From JBEKTY01 sp049515555 (lineage in GTDB: Bacteria > Planctomycetota > Planctomycetia > Pirellulales > Thermoguttaceae), in the NCBI GenBank assembly GCA_049515555.1, contig JBEKTY010000076.1:1-37132 (forward strand): a stretch of 37,132 bases of DNA. Reading direction: 5' to 3'. Shown one piece after another: positions 7,650 through 17,311 of the stretch. The notes beneath the pieces were generated by a model that searched no databases, was not told the origin of the DNA, and worked only from the letters and a program-made list of their open reading frames with translations. The stretch's first letter is position 1. Every line of letters begins with the position of its first letter. The position numbers and the translations under genes were made by a program.

Positions 7650-7796
7650 ATGAGCCACACATTCGGTGAGAGCGCCGCGAGGATTATGCGGAGGGCCGAC
7701 GAGGAGTCGGTGCGGCTCTACCACGGTTACATCGGTACAGAGCACATTCTCCTCGGCTTGACGCTTGAACCTGGCTCGGCGGGTGCTGACTTGTCC
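7650..7796 (+). pseudogene. truncated Clp N-domain (ClpC/ClpA-type) fragment
   Basis: The reading frame opens MSHTFGESAARIMRRADEES and continues through YIGTEHILLGLTLEPGSAG. This is the first of the two helical repeats of the Clp N-terminal domain, which binds adaptors and substrates. Family proteins continue for hundreds of residues with two AAA modules; here homology stops after about 45 residues, where degenerate REP sequence (GCTGACTTGTCCGGCAAGTG) begins. The frame stays open to 8012 but is repeat-derived. It is most simply a relic cut by repeat insertion. A free-standing mini Clp-N protein is the alternative, but half a repeat pair would be missing. Confidence 0.6.
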
Positions 7797-8051
7797 GGCA
7801 AGTGTTCGCCAGACACCTGGGATCGCTCTGCCCGCCGACAACGGATTTGTCAGGGGCTGGACGCCCCAACTATTCTCAACCCAGCAGTACTGGGCAAACC
7901 GGCAGTGACACCCAACGCACTCACCGCCCGCGGTACCCCCCCGCGCGCTGCCACCGAGGTGACCCAGCACCCAGGCGGCCCAGCACTTGGATTCCCGGGG
8001 CAAGAATGGTAGGATGACGGCTCCTCGGCTTGGGGTGCGCGAGGACGTTTT

Positions 8052-8098
8052 GGGGACCGCGTGCGGTTTTCGCGCAGCGAAAACGGGACTGTCCCCCC
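8052..8098. repeat. GGGGAC-TTTTCG inverted repeat, copy 1
   Basis: The arms GGGGAC...GGTTTTCGC and GCGAAAACGGGACTGTCCCC form an imperfect hairpin upstream of infA. Related copies are at 11908-11951 (inside the U32 peptidase gene) and 26926-26990 (after the secretin). Confidence 0.65.
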
Positions 8099-8121
8099 CG
8101 GAAATCCTGGAGTTCGGCCGT

Positions 8122-8343
8122 ATGACCAAGAAAGAGGAAGCCATCGAGGTCGAGGGCGTGGTGACCGAGGCGCTGGCCAATACGCGGTTTCGGGTGCAAC
8201 TCGACAGCGGCCATAAGGTCGTCGCGCACGTCGCCGGCAAGATGCGGAAGAACTTCATCCGCATCGTTCCGGGCGACAAGGTGCGGGTCGAGTTGTCGCC
8301 CTATGATCTGACGAAAGGCCGGATTACCTACCGCGAGCGGTAG
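8122..8343 (+). CDS. infA: translation initiation factor IF-1
   Basis: A 73-residue protein of the usual IF-1 length, a single S1/OB-fold. It binds the A site of the 30S subunit and helps IF-2 and IF-3 select the start codon. Recognisable segments are KKEEAIEVEGVVTEALANT, FRVQLDSGHKVVAHVAGKMR and RIVPGDKVRVELSPYDLTKG ending ITYRER. The start at 8122 follows GGAG at 8109-8112. A longer in-frame upstream extension runs through a palindromic repeat and is not part of the protein. It stands alone, not within a ribosomal-protein operon. Confidence 0.97.
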   Translation: MTKKEEAIEVEGVVTEALANTRFRVQLDSGHKVVAHVAGKMRKNFIRIVPGDKVRVELSPYDLTKGRITYRER

Positions 8344-8519
8344 TTCTTCTGGCGGCGGCCAGCCCATTCCGGCGGCCCTCTTCCAAGATTCCTTTGCCGC
8401 CGGCGAATAGTGCAGTGTCTGTTCCCTTCCGTGCGCTGGGATGCAACGTTCTACGTGGAACAACGCCTTACGACCCCTGCGCACAGGATAAGAGACCTTT
8501 TTTCCGTGGAGACCAAGCG

Positions 8520-10229
8520 ATGCGAAAGACTGTCCTGATGCTGTTGGCCGGTGCCCTATTGCTGGGCGCCGGCGTGTTCCGGCCTGCCGCTACGGCCGCG
8601 GAGCCTGACAAAGTCTTGGCCGTGGTGGCGGGGCCCAGCTACGAGGAGTTGCTGAGCGACGCCGGCTTCGTGGGCAAGCTCATCGATCGCCCCCAGCTCG
8701 GCAGCCTCCTGGAAGGCCTGGTGGCAATGGCCACCCAAGGCAAGGGGCTGACCGGGATCGACAAGTCGCGGCCGTGCGGCATCGTCGTCGCGGCCGAGGG
8801 CTCGGATTCCGACACTGCGGCGCCGGGCAAGGTGAGCGGCTACGCCTTCCTGCCGGTGACCGACCTGAAACAGGTCCTGGACGTGCTGGAACCTTATGTC
8901 AGCGCCGAGCAGACGGGCGGCGGCGTGTACAAGCTCTCGCCCAAGGACGGCAAGAAACCGGTCTACGTAAAGGCCGCAGGCGGCTGGGCGTTCGGCTCGG
9001 ACAAGCCCGAGGGGCTGGCCCACGTGGCGGCCGATCCGCTGGCACTGTTGGGCGGGCTGGAGAAGCCGTACGTGGTGGCCGCCCGCATCTTCGTGGCCAA
9101 TCTGCCCGCCCAGTACCGCGAGCAGTTCCTTGCGCAGATGAAGAAGGGCGCCCACGAGAACAACCAACAGCGCAAGCCCGACGAGTCGGAGCAGGCCTTC
9201 GCCGCCCGGCTGAAGATCATCGGGCAGATAATCGGCATGGTCGAGGGGGTGGTCAACGACCTGGACCAGATATCGCTGGGCTGGGGACTGGACCGCGGCG
9301 CGGAGAAGACGTTTTTGGATTTGAGCATAACGGCCCGGCCGGGCACGCCCACCGCCGGCCAGTTCACCTCGTTATCGGCGCTTACGAGCAAGTTCCAGGG
9401 GTTCCGGTTGCCGGGCGCTGCGCTGGCGATGAATTTCGCCGGCACGCTCTCCGCCGCGAAAATCGAGATCCTCGGCGCCGTGGTCGATCAGGCCCAGGCC
9501 GCAGGCATGAAAGAGGCGGAAAAGAAGAACCAGCCGGGTGAGAAGCTCGACCAGGTCAAGCAGGTGGTCAGCGACCTGGCCGAATTGGTCCGCAAGACGG
9601 TCCGCAGCGGCCGCTGCGACGGCGCCGTCACCGTACTGCTCGATCCCGCGGCGGCTACCGGCCTGGCCGGCTTGTACGTGGCCGACGGGGCCCTGCTGGA
9701 CAAGGCTCTGAAGACCCTGGCCGACATGGCCATCGCCGATAACCCGGGCGTCGCCCAGTTGGTGAAGCTGGATGCCGACCGGGCCCAATCCGTGCGGTTG
9801 CACACCGTTTCGATCCCCATCGGGCCGGAGACCGACAACCGGGACAAGATCGTCGGCGCGATCGGCGAGACGCTGGACATAGTGATCGGCGTGGGGCCGG
9901 ACAGTGCGTACCTGGCTGCCGGCCGCGACGCCCTGGCCACGCTCAAGCGGGCGATCGGCGCCTCGGCCACCGCCAGCGGCGTGCCCATCCTGGACCTCGC
10001 CCTGGCCGGGGAGCCCGTGGCCCGATTCATGGCCGCCGTGGCCAAGCCCAAGGATCAGCCCCCGGCCGCCCTGGCCGCCAGCGAGCTGAAGAAAACGCCC
10101 GGCAAGGACCACATCAACTTCGTGGCCCGGCCGATCGCCAACGGCGTGCAATACCACCTGGAGGTCGAGCAGGGAATCATCCACTCGGCAGCCCGCCTGA
10201 TCACGGCCGGCCAGCGACACGGGCATTAG
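8520..10229 (+). CDS. exported hypothetical protein
   Basis: A 569-residue protein with a clear Sec signal peptide (MRKTVLMLLAGALLLGAGVF, predicted cut near ATAA-EP). The mature protein has repeated alternation of small hydrophobic strands and charged helices and contains no Cys-rich or metal motif. Segments such as VVAGPSYEELLSDAGFVGKL, LGGLEKPYVVAARIFVANLP and GAALAMNFAGTLSAAKIEIL hint at an internal repeat of one fold, but no named family is recognised. The start at 8520 follows GGAG at 8508-8511 and gives the signal peptide directly. It is probably periplasmic; function unknown. The 176 bases upstream hold nothing else that can be identified. Confidence 0.75.
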   Translation: MRKTVLMLLAGALLLGAGVFRPAATAAEPDKVLAVVAGPSYEELLSDAGFVGKLIDRPQLGSLLEGLVAMATQGKGLTGIDKSRPCGIVVAAEGSDSDTAAPGKVSGYAFLPVTDLKQVLDVLEPYVSAEQTGGGVYKLSPKDGKKPVYVKAAGGWAFGSDKPEGLAHVAADPLALLGGLEKPYVVAARIFVANLPAQYREQFLAQMKKGAHENNQQRKPDESEQAFAARLKIIGQIIGMVEGVVNDLDQISLGWGLDRGAEKTFLDLSITARPGTPTAGQFTSLSALTSKFQGFRLPGAALAMNFAGTLSAAKIEILGAVVDQAQAAGMKEAEKKNQPGEKLDQVKQVVSDLAELVRKTVRSGRCDGAVTVLLDPAAATGLAGLYVADGALLDKALKTLADMAIADNPGVAQLVKLDADRAQSVRLHTVSIPIGPETDNRDKIVGAIGETLDIVIGVGPDSAYLAAGRDALATLKRAIGASATASGVPILDLALAGEPVARFMAAVAKPKDQPPAALAASELKKTPGKDHINFVARPIANGVQYHLEVEQGIIHSAARLITAGQRHGH

Positions 10230-10231
10230 AC

Positions 10232-10343
10232 CGGGATTATTCATCGAGGCTTGTAGTGACCCGATTTATCGGGTCTGGAGACTGCGAACGGGTCAAGGCC
10301 CGCATGAATGCGGTCACTACGAACGGCTGGTGAATAATCCGGG
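10232..10343. repeat. MITE-like palindromic element, copy 2
   Basis: Same orientation and structure as 621-730, with a few substitutions (for example TTCATCGAGG and GGTGAATAATCC). Both inner palindromes, GACCCGAT-TT-ATCGGGTC and the CCGCAT-GA-ATGCGG core, are kept. It sits between the convergent exported-protein and U32 genes. Confidence 0.85.
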
Positions 10344-10348
10344 CTAGT

Positions 10349-13015
10349 CTAATTCGACCGCCCCGCGAGTGCAGCCATTGCCTCGCGGGGCAGGTCGTTT
10401 AATAGCTCGATGCGAAAATGCCGCACGCCGCGGCGGCGCAGCTTGGGCACCAGGTCCAGCAGGTTCCGCGGCCGGGCCGAGAATAGCGTGTTGCGGCAAC
10501 CCCCGTCGGGCAGCAGCCGATGCTCCGCGCCGCGGCGATCCCGCAGGCGCACGTCGTGCCGCCGGCAGGGCCGCTGGCAGGCAGTGCCGGGACCTGCCGC
10601 CGCTGCTGGTGCCCCGACAGGCCTGAAATGACGGGTGCCACGGTTGGCTTGCCCAACCGTGTTGTCGGCACTGCTGGACGAGCCAGCAGTGGCACCCAAC
10701 GTGTCAACCGAGGGCGGTCGGGGCACTAGCTCGGCCGACGCTTGGGCGGATAGGTCGGCCGCGTCCAACTGCTCCGCCCGGTAGAGGCAGTGTTCCGTGT
10801 GGAACATGGGCAGGTGCTGATACACGATCACTTCCAGCCAAGGGGCCGTCTGGGGATCGGCCAGGTCCAAGATCTCCCGCCGATCCAGATCACAGGCCAC
10901 GGTTACCCGCCTGGCGCCGAGTTCGCGAAGGTACTCGACGGTCCAGGCGTTGGCCGCATGGAGGGCGGCATCGGCCACGAAGGGAACCGCCCGCTGGGCA
11001 CAGAAGGCCGCGGCGGCCAGGTTCCGCACCACGAGGCCGTCCGGGCGGCAAGAAGCGAGTGCCGCGAATATCTCCGCCTCGCCCGGTTTTTGGATGCGGG
11101 GAGTGGCCAGAAGAATCGCGGCCGCTCGGGCCCTGGCCCGCGCGACGGCCTCGGCACAGTCCTCCATCCGGGCGAAATCGGCGATGACGCTCGACGCGCC
11201 TTGCGCCAGCACGGCTTCCATTTGAGTCAGATCGCGGCACAGCACGTGCCAGACGGGAAGCTGTGAGCTATGAGCCTTGAGCTTTGAGCTTCGGGCGGCT
11301 GGTGGCTCCCTGCTCCCCGCTCCCTCCTCCCCGTCCCTTGCTGTTTTCTCCCTGCTGCCGCCAATCCCTAATCCCCAATCCCTAATCCCTCTCCCTGCCA
11401 CGGCGGCGGCATCCAACTGCCGGACCATCTCGTGCCGCAACCGGCCGAGCACGCTCAGGGGGGCCATGGGCCGGCCCGCGATCCGCGCCTCCAGATTCCG
11501 CAACTCGTATACCGTACCGCCCAGCCGCCCCAATTGCTCGGCCAGCACTTCAGGCGTCAACGGGTGCCGCCGGGCCTCGGCCAGCGGCTCGCACGAGCGG
11601 ACCTGGCAGGCGGCCCCGGACGCGGCGCGGGCGGAAATAGTCAGCCGCTGGCCGACCGCCGCTTCGATGGTGAGGTCCAGCGGCACACGCCGCCTGGGCC
11701 TGGCGGCCGAAAAGCTGCGGCGCAGCCGGCGGCCCAACTGCGAATCGTCGGTCTTCCACACCTTCTGCCCCGGGCGGACCCGGCCCAGGTCCAGCGCACC
11801 GCGGCCGAAGGTCAACTCAACCCGGCCGGCGGCCACCGCAGCGGTCAGCGATTCACTGCCGCGGAAGATTTCATACACGCGGCCGCCCGGCAACTGGTCG
11901 GGCGGAAGGGGACAGTCCCATTTTCGTCGGACGAAAATCGGGACAGTCCCCAGGGGTTCGGAGCGGAAGACCACGCCATCGCCGCGGCGGATGGGACCGG
12001 CCAGGTCCACCAGCACGCGGCCGGCGCGCACGCCGCAAACCTCGCCCACCAATACACCGCGGTTAGCCGACGTGCGGCCGGGGACCAACTGCTCGTCTGG
12101 CCCCTGGAGCCAGCCGTGCGAGAAGCCGCGCGAGAAGGGCCCCTCCAACTCGGCGATCTCCTGGGGGCTCAGCCGCAGCCGCTCGCCGGCGGCCGCCGCG
12201 TCGATCGCCCGGCGGTACTGACACACGGCGCCGGCCACGTACTCGGCCGACTTCAGCCGGCCCTCGATCTTCACGGCATCCACGCCGGCGGCGATCAGCT
12301 CCGGCAGCAGGTCGTAGGCGGCCAGGTCCAGCGGGCTGAGCAGGAACCGCCGATCGGGCGTGCCTGCCTGCCGGCCGTCGCAGATCAACTCGTAGGGCAA
12401 TCGGCAGGCTTGGGCGCAGCGGCCCCGATTGCCGCTGCGGCCGCCCAGGGCGAAACTGGCCAGGCATTGGCCCGAGTAGCTCATGCACAACGCCCCGTGC
12501 ACGAACACCTCCAGCTCCAGCCGGGTCTGGCCGCGGATACGGCGAATCTCCTCGATCGACAGCTCCCGGGCGAGCACCACCCGCCGAATCCCCAGCCGCT
12601 CGGCCGCGCAAACCCCCTCGCCGCTGGTCAGCGACATCTGCGTCGAGGCGTGGATGGGCCAGTCGGGCGCCACCGCGCGGGCCAGCCGCACCGCGCCCAA
12701 GTCTTGCAGCAGGGCCGCATCCACACCGGAGCGGACCGCCGTGCGAACCGCCTGCTCCAGCCGCCCCAGCTCGCCGGGAAACACCAGCGTATTGAGTGTC
12801 AGATACCCCCGCACCCCGCGCAGGTGCAGATAGGCCATGAGGTCGGGCAGTTCCTCTGGGAGGAAGTTGGCGGCCCTGGCCCGTGCGTTCAGACCCGAGC
12901 GCAGGCCGAAATAGACGGCGTCGGCCCCGTTCTCGACGGCCGCCCGCACACTGTCCATATCGCCTGCCGGGGCCAGCAGCTCAGGGCGGACACGCGAAAA
13001 GCCGGCATGATCCAT
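10349..13015 (-). CDS. U32 family peptidase with repeat-derived insertions
   Basis: An 888-residue protein. The U32 signature is intact at about residues 168-188 (EVFVHGALCMSYSGQCLASF) after the typical start RPELLAPAGDMDSVRAAVENGADAVYFGL. Members of this family (RlhA/TrhP-type) act in hydroxylation of 23S rRNA or tRNA, and some were described as collagenases; substrate here is unknown. The C-terminal third matches the DUF3656-type extension with Cys motifs HTEHC, CQRPC and DVRLRDRRGAEH plus GCRNTLF. Three stretches are translations of dispersed repeats: about 11262-11400, 11908-11951 and 10633-10697. The last splits the cysteine module between HTEHC and CQRPC. The start at 13015 (MDHAGF) is where homology begins. 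The gene diverges from the zinc-ribbon gene. Confidence 0.88.
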   Translation of the reverse strand: MDHAGFSRVRPELLAPAGDMDSVRAAVENGADAVYFGLRSGLNARARAANFLPEELPDLMAYLHLRGVRGYLTLNTLVFPGELGRLEQAVRTAVRSGVDAALLQDLGAVRLARAVAPDWPIHASTQMSLTSGEGVCAAERLGIRRVVLARELSIEEIRRIRGQTRLELEVFVHGALCMSYSGQCLASFALGGRSGNRGRCAQACRLPYELICDGRQAGTPDRRFLLSPLDLAAYDLLPELIAAGVDAVKIEGRLKSAEYVAGAVCQYRRAIDAAAAGERLRLSPQEIAELEGPFSRGFSHGWLQGPDEQLVPGRTSANRGVLVGEVCGVRAGRVLVDLAGPIRRGDGVVFRSEPLGTVPIFVRRKWDCPLPPDQLPGGRVYEIFRGSESLTAAVAAGRVELTFGRGALDLGRVRPGQKVWKTDDSQLGRRLRRSFSAARPRRRVPLDLTIEAAVGQRLTISARAASGAACQVRSCEPLAEARRHPLTPEVLAEQLGRLGGTVYELRNLEARIAGRPMAPLSVLGRLRHEMVRQLDAAAVAGRGIRDWGLGIGGSREKTARDGEEGAGSREPPAARSSKLKAHSSQLPVWHVLCRDLTQMEAVLAQGASSVIADFARMEDCAEAVARARARAAAILLATPRIQKPGEAEIFAALASCRPDGLVVRNLAAAAFCAQRAVPFVADAALHAANAWTVEYLRELGARRVTVACDLDRREILDLADPQTAPWLEVIVYQHLPMFHTEHCLYRAEQLDAADLSAQASAELVPRPPSVDTLGATAGSSSSADNTVGQANRGTRHFRPVGAPAAAAGPGTACQRPCRRHDVRLRDRRGAEHRLLPDGGCRNTLFSARPRNLLDLVPKLRRRGVRHFRIELLNDLPREAMAALAGRSN
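10633..10697. repeat. REP-type double hairpin inside the U32 gene
   Basis: A full copy of the 65-bp element with outer arms GGGTGCCAC/GTGGCACCC. The left hairpin is of the CGGTTGG/CCAACCG type and the right one of the CTGCTGG/CCAGCAG type. It is translated in frame on the minus strand as part of GATAGSSSSADNTVGQANRG. Confidence 0.85.
11262..11400. repeat. low-complexity repeat stretch inside the U32 gene
   Basis: Direct runs such as AGCTATGAGC/GAGCTTTGAGC, then CTCCCTGCTCCCCGCTCCC, then CCCTAATCCCCAATCCCTAA. This is typical intergenic filler, but it is read through without a stop in the peptidase frame (IRDWGLGIGG...SSKLKAHSSQL). Confidence 0.7.
11908..11951. repeat. GGGGAC-TTTTCG inverted repeat, copy 2 (inside the U32 gene)
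   Basis: A near-perfect 44-bp palindrome: GGGGACAGTCCCATTTTCG, five bases, then CGAAAATCGGGACAGTCCCC. It is translated on the minus strand as GTVPIFVRRKWDCPLP within the peptidase. Confidence 0.8.
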
Positions 13016-13120
13016 AAGCACATTATATCGCAGACCCCGGACGGCCGGGGGGCTGGCCCCAGACTGCGCCAGCCGATCGCCGCCGTGCCGCCAGAAAGAA
13101 ATTGCCACGCGTGGGCCGCC

Positions 13121-13149
13121 TTGGCGCGGCGGCGGGGATCGTTTAGACT
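13121..13149 (+). promoter_or_regulatory. putative promoter of the zinc-ribbon gene
   Basis: TTGGCG at 13121-13126 and TAGACT at 13144-13149 with a 17-base spacer, 49 bases before the small gene's ATG. The consensus match is moderate. Confidence 0.45.
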
Positions 13150-13197
13150 GGGTGCTTGAAAGAATCATCACTTCGCAGCCGCCAGGAACGATTGGCC

Positions 13198-13332
13198 ATG
13201 AAGACCCGCCCGCGATCGAAATTCGTGTTGAAACTCAAGGACCGCCGCTGTCCGAAATGCGGTGCGAAGTTGAATAATCAGGTCGTGCGCTGCAAGCGGT
13301 GCCACAAGGCTCAGACCCGGCCGAAGAAGTAG
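13198..13332 (+). CDS. small zinc-ribbon protein (44 aa)
   Basis: A 44-codon ORF: basic N-terminus MKTRPRSKFVLKLKDRR, then CPKCG...VVRCKRCHK, ending QTRPKK. The two CxxC pairs form a four-cysteine zinc ribbon, and 17 of 44 residues are Lys or Arg, which suggests RNA or ribosome binding (inference). The length and composition resemble small ribosome-associated proteins, but it does not match L33, L36, S14 or any other family I can name. It has a plausible promoter (13121-13149), CCAGGAACG upstream of the ATG as a weak binding site, and diverges from the U32 peptidase gene. It is below common length cut-offs. Confidence 0.65.
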   Translation: MKTRPRSKFVLKLKDRRCPKCGAKLNNQVVRCKRCHKAQTRPKK

Positions 13333-13378
13333 AGATAGTTTTCAGCTTTCGGTTTTCAGTTTTCAGTGTTGGGGCTTT

Positions 13379-13574
13379 ACTGAAAACTGGACTTTTGCAA
13401 ATTGCGGATGCCCGGTCCCCTCTCCCGGGAGAGGGTTAGGGTGAGGGGAAATTGGTGAGGATACTGCTTTTCCATTCTCCGTGACCAACGCAGGTTCCCC
13501 TCACCCCGGCCCTCTCCCGGAGGGAGAGGGGGACCACTTGTGTCGTCCTCACCCCAATTTGCAAAAGTCCAGTG
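13379..13574. repeat. composite palindromic repeat, copy B
   Basis: It carries the same two modules as 2523-2750 (CTCTCCCGGGAGAGGG and CCCCTCACCCCGGCCCTCTC), here 50 bases apart. The whole is bracketed by longer arms ACTGGACTTTTGCAAATT (about 13385-13402) and AATTTGCAAAAGTCCAGT (13556-13573), 18 bp and perfectly complementary. A run of GTTTTCAG/CTGAAAAC units lies outside both arms. It fills the convergent junction between the zinc-ribbon gene and trpC. Confidence 0.8.
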
Positions 13575-13598
13575 AAAACTGAACACTGAAAACTGCTC

Positions 13599-14383
13599 TT
13601 AGCCCCTTCCCAGCAGCTCGTCGATGGCTGTGCCCGGGTCGGGCCGGGTGACGAGCGTCTCGCCCACGAGCATGGCGGCCACGCCGGCCGCCTCCAGCCG
13701 CTTTGCATCTTGCCGGGTGCGGATGCCGCTCTCGGCCACCACCCAGCGGTCGGCGGGCACCCGCGGCCGCAGCCGCAGCGTATGCTCCAGATCGGTGCGG
13801 AAAGTGCGCAGGTCGCGGTTGTTGATCCCCACCAACCGGGCCCCGACGGCCAGCACCCGGGCCAGGTTCTCCGGCTCGTACAGCTCCACCAGCGGCGTCA
13901 TGCCCAGCGTGGTCACGGCGTCGTGCAGCCGGCCGAGGTCCTCGCCCGGCAGGCATTCGGCGATGAGGAGCACGGCGTCGGCCCCGGCGGCGCGGGCCTC
14001 TAGCACCTGGTAGGGATCGACGATGAAATCCTTTCGCAGCACGGGCAGATCGACCGCCGCACGGACCTGGCGGAGATGCTCCAGGGAGCCCTGGAAGTAG
14101 GGCTCGTCGGTGAGCACGCTAACGGCGGCCGCCCCGTGCGATTGGTAGATTTCGGCGATCGCGGCCGGGTGGAAGTCGGCCCGCAGCACGCCGCGGGAAG
14201 GGCTGGCCTTCTTCACCTCGGCGATCAGCCGGATGGGGCCCGAGGCGCTCAGTGCGGCGAGGAAGTCGCGCGTCGGGGGGGCCGTGGGCAGACGATCCCG
14301 CAGGGCGGCCTCCGGCAGCCGGGCCTTGGCCGCCGCCACCGCCCGTCGCTTGTCGGCCACAATTCGGTCCAGGATCGTGCTCA

Positions 14384-14384
<1 letters not shown>
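13599..14384 (-). CDS. trpC: indole-3-glycerol-phosphate synthase
   Basis: A 261-residue TIM-barrel enzyme that closes the indole ring in tryptophan synthesis. The family pattern is complete: MSTILDRIVADKRRAV at the start, LIAEVKKASPSRGVL (catalytic Lys and phosphate site), LPVLRKDFIVDPYQV, VLLIAECL, GINNRDLRTF, VVAESGI and MLVGETLV. The ATG overlaps the purH stop by one base in TGATG, so translation is very likely coupled. No other trp gene is nearby. Repeats follow its 3' end. Confidence 0.97.
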
Positions 14385-15952
<1,568 letters not shown>

Positions 15953-16070
15953 GAAGAACCTTTTCTTGCTCTCAGAGGGTTCCGGGTTGGGGTTCTGCAA
16001 AGCGACAATTTTAGGTAGACTTGCGCCACTTGTCCACCGAGTACCTGCCGTGACACACCTTCCGCCCTGG

Positions 16071-16454
16071 ATGACGATCTTGCTCCGCTTCGCCGGCACG
16101 TTCAATCTGCTGGCCGGGGCGGGCATGTTCTGCCTGCATCACGAGGGCTGCAAACTGCTGGGCATGGCCACGCCGCCCATGGCCCTGCCGATCCAGATCG
16201 TGGGCATCCTGGTGGCGCTGTTCGGCGTGGGCTATCACCTGGTCGCCGCACACCCGATCGAGAACCGGAACATCCTCCTGCTGGGCTGGTGGAGCAAGGC
16301 CCTGAGCTCGGCGACGGCACTTTTCTACGTCGCCGCGGGCCGCTTGCCGTGGCGGTTTGCCCTGGCCGTCTTCCTGGCCGACGTGATCTACCTGCCGCCT
16401 TTCCTGGTGATCCTCAGGCGGATCGACCGGCTGCGGCGGGCCAAAGGGGGATAG
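16071..16454 (+). CDS. small integral membrane protein
   Basis: A 127-residue protein with about four hydrophobic segments (FAGTFNLLAGAGMFCL, PIQIVGILVALFGVGYHLVA, LLGWWSKALSSATALFYVAA, FALAVFLADVIYLPPFLVIL) and a basic tail (RRIDRLRRAKGG), so it lies in the cytoplasmic membrane. No catalytic motif is seen and no family is named with confidence. The ATG at 16071 is chosen; a GTG at 16050 would add seven residues. The frame extends upstream over the purH start, so longer versions are less likely. It diverges from purH and is followed by a MITE-like element. Confidence 0.68.
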   Translation: MTILLRFAGTFNLLAGAGMFCLHHEGCKLLGMATPPMALPIQIVGILVALFGVGYHLVAAHPIENRNILLLGWWSKALSSATALFYVAAGRLPWRFALAVFLADVIYLPPFLVILRRIDRLRRAKGG

Positions 16455-16509
16455 GCAAATTGTCCCGAATCGGCGCTCGGCGGGGGCAAGCCCCGCCGGG
16501 GCGTTTAGC

Positions 16510-16620
16510 CCGGATTATTCACCAATCGTTCGTAGTGACCGCGTTCATGCGGTCCTTGACCTGTTCACACTCTCCAGACCCGATAAATCGGGTCACTACG
16601 AGCCTCGGTGAATAATCCCG
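16510..16620. repeat. MITE-like palindromic element, copy 3 (inverted)
   Basis: Reverse orientation relative to 621-730 and 10232-10343, with the same terminal arms and the palindromes GACCGC-GTTCAT-GCGGTC and GACCCGAT-AA-ATCGGGTC (read on this strand). Just before it, GGCGGGGGC-AAG-CCCCGCC (about 16477-16496) is a separate hairpin. Confidence 0.85.
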
Positions 16621-16656
16621 TTTATGAGCGGGCCCGCTTCTGCGGCCGGGGGTGGC

Positions 16657-16692
16657 TTGACGCGGCCACGGTTGTGAATCTATAATCACAAC
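16657..16692 (+). promoter_or_regulatory. TetR promoter with overlapping operator palindrome
   Basis: TTGACG at 16657-16662 and a perfect TATAAT at 16681-16686 with an 18-base spacer. The palindrome GTTGTGA-ATCTATAA-TCACAAC (16671-16692) covers the whole -10 box, where a TetR dimer would block RNA polymerase. It is 14 bases upstream of the regulator's start, so self-repression of the efflux operon is the natural reading. Confidence 0.75.
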
Positions 16693-16706
16693 TGAGGACC
16701 TAATCC

Positions 16707-17309
16707 ATGGCCGAGGCCAAGCTCGATACCCGGCGGCGGCGGGAGCAGATCGCCGCGGCGGCGCTGGAACTGGTGGCCAGCCAGGGGGTGCGGCGGTTGA
16801 GCGTGGCGGCGGTGGCCCGGCGGGTGGGCCTGGTGCCCTCGGGCATCTATCGCCATTTTCGCAGCAAGGACGCCATGCTCGACGCGGTGCTGGACCTGCT
16901 GGAGCAGAAGATGCTGGCCTTCGTGTCGGCCGCCCGGCAGGAGGCGGCCGATTCGCTGGCCCGGCTGCAAAGCCTGCTGATGCACCACATCCGGTTCATC
17001 CGCGAGGGTCGGGCGTTTCCGCGGATCGTGTTCTCCGACGAGGTATTCATCGGCCATCCCCAGCGCAAGACCCAGGTCCGGCGGATCGTGACGGCCTACC
17101 TGGGCCAGGTCGAGCAGCTTGTGCGCGAGGGCCAGCAGCAGGGCACGATCCGCAAGGACCTCCTGCCCCGCACCGTGGCCGTGATGTTCCTGGGGATGAT
17201 CGTGCCGGCGGGCGTGCTGTGGCACTTGACCGAAGGCGGATTCAACGTGACGCAGCATGCGGGCCGGGCGTGGCGGATGTTCCGCACCGCCATCGCGAGC
17301 AGGAGGTAG
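16707..17309 (+). CDS. TetR/AcrR family transcriptional regulator
   Basis: A 200-residue repressor. The N-terminal helix-turn-helix is typical: REQIAAAALELVASQGVRRL, then SVAAVARRVGLVPSGIYRHF and RSKDAMLDAVLD. The C-terminal ligand domain is helical and variable, as in the family; EEGRAFPRIVF-like and MFLGMIVPAGVLWHL segments are seen. GAGG at 16694-16697 precedes the ATG. It is the first gene of an apparent operon with an HlyD-type adaptor, a double ATPase and two permeases, and the palindrome over its own -10 box suggests it represses the set until an inducer (perhaps the transported drug or toxin) binds. Confidence 0.9.
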   Translation: MAEAKLDTRRRREQIAAAALELVASQGVRRLSVAAVARRVGLVPSGIYRHFRSKDAMLDAVLDLLEQKMLAFVSAARQEAADSLARLQSLLMHHIRFIREGRAFPRIVFSDEVFIGHPQRKTQVRRIVTAYLGQVEQLVREGQQQGTIRKDLLPRTVAVMFLGMIVPAGVLWHLTEGGFNVTQHAGRAWRMFRTAIASRR

Positions 17310-17311
17310 GA

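Noticed and set aside
11432..13159. 575-codon plus-strand frame opposite the U32 peptidase
   Set aside because: Composition is that of an antisense shadow (His/Gly/Gln-rich), with the U32 signature on the other strand.
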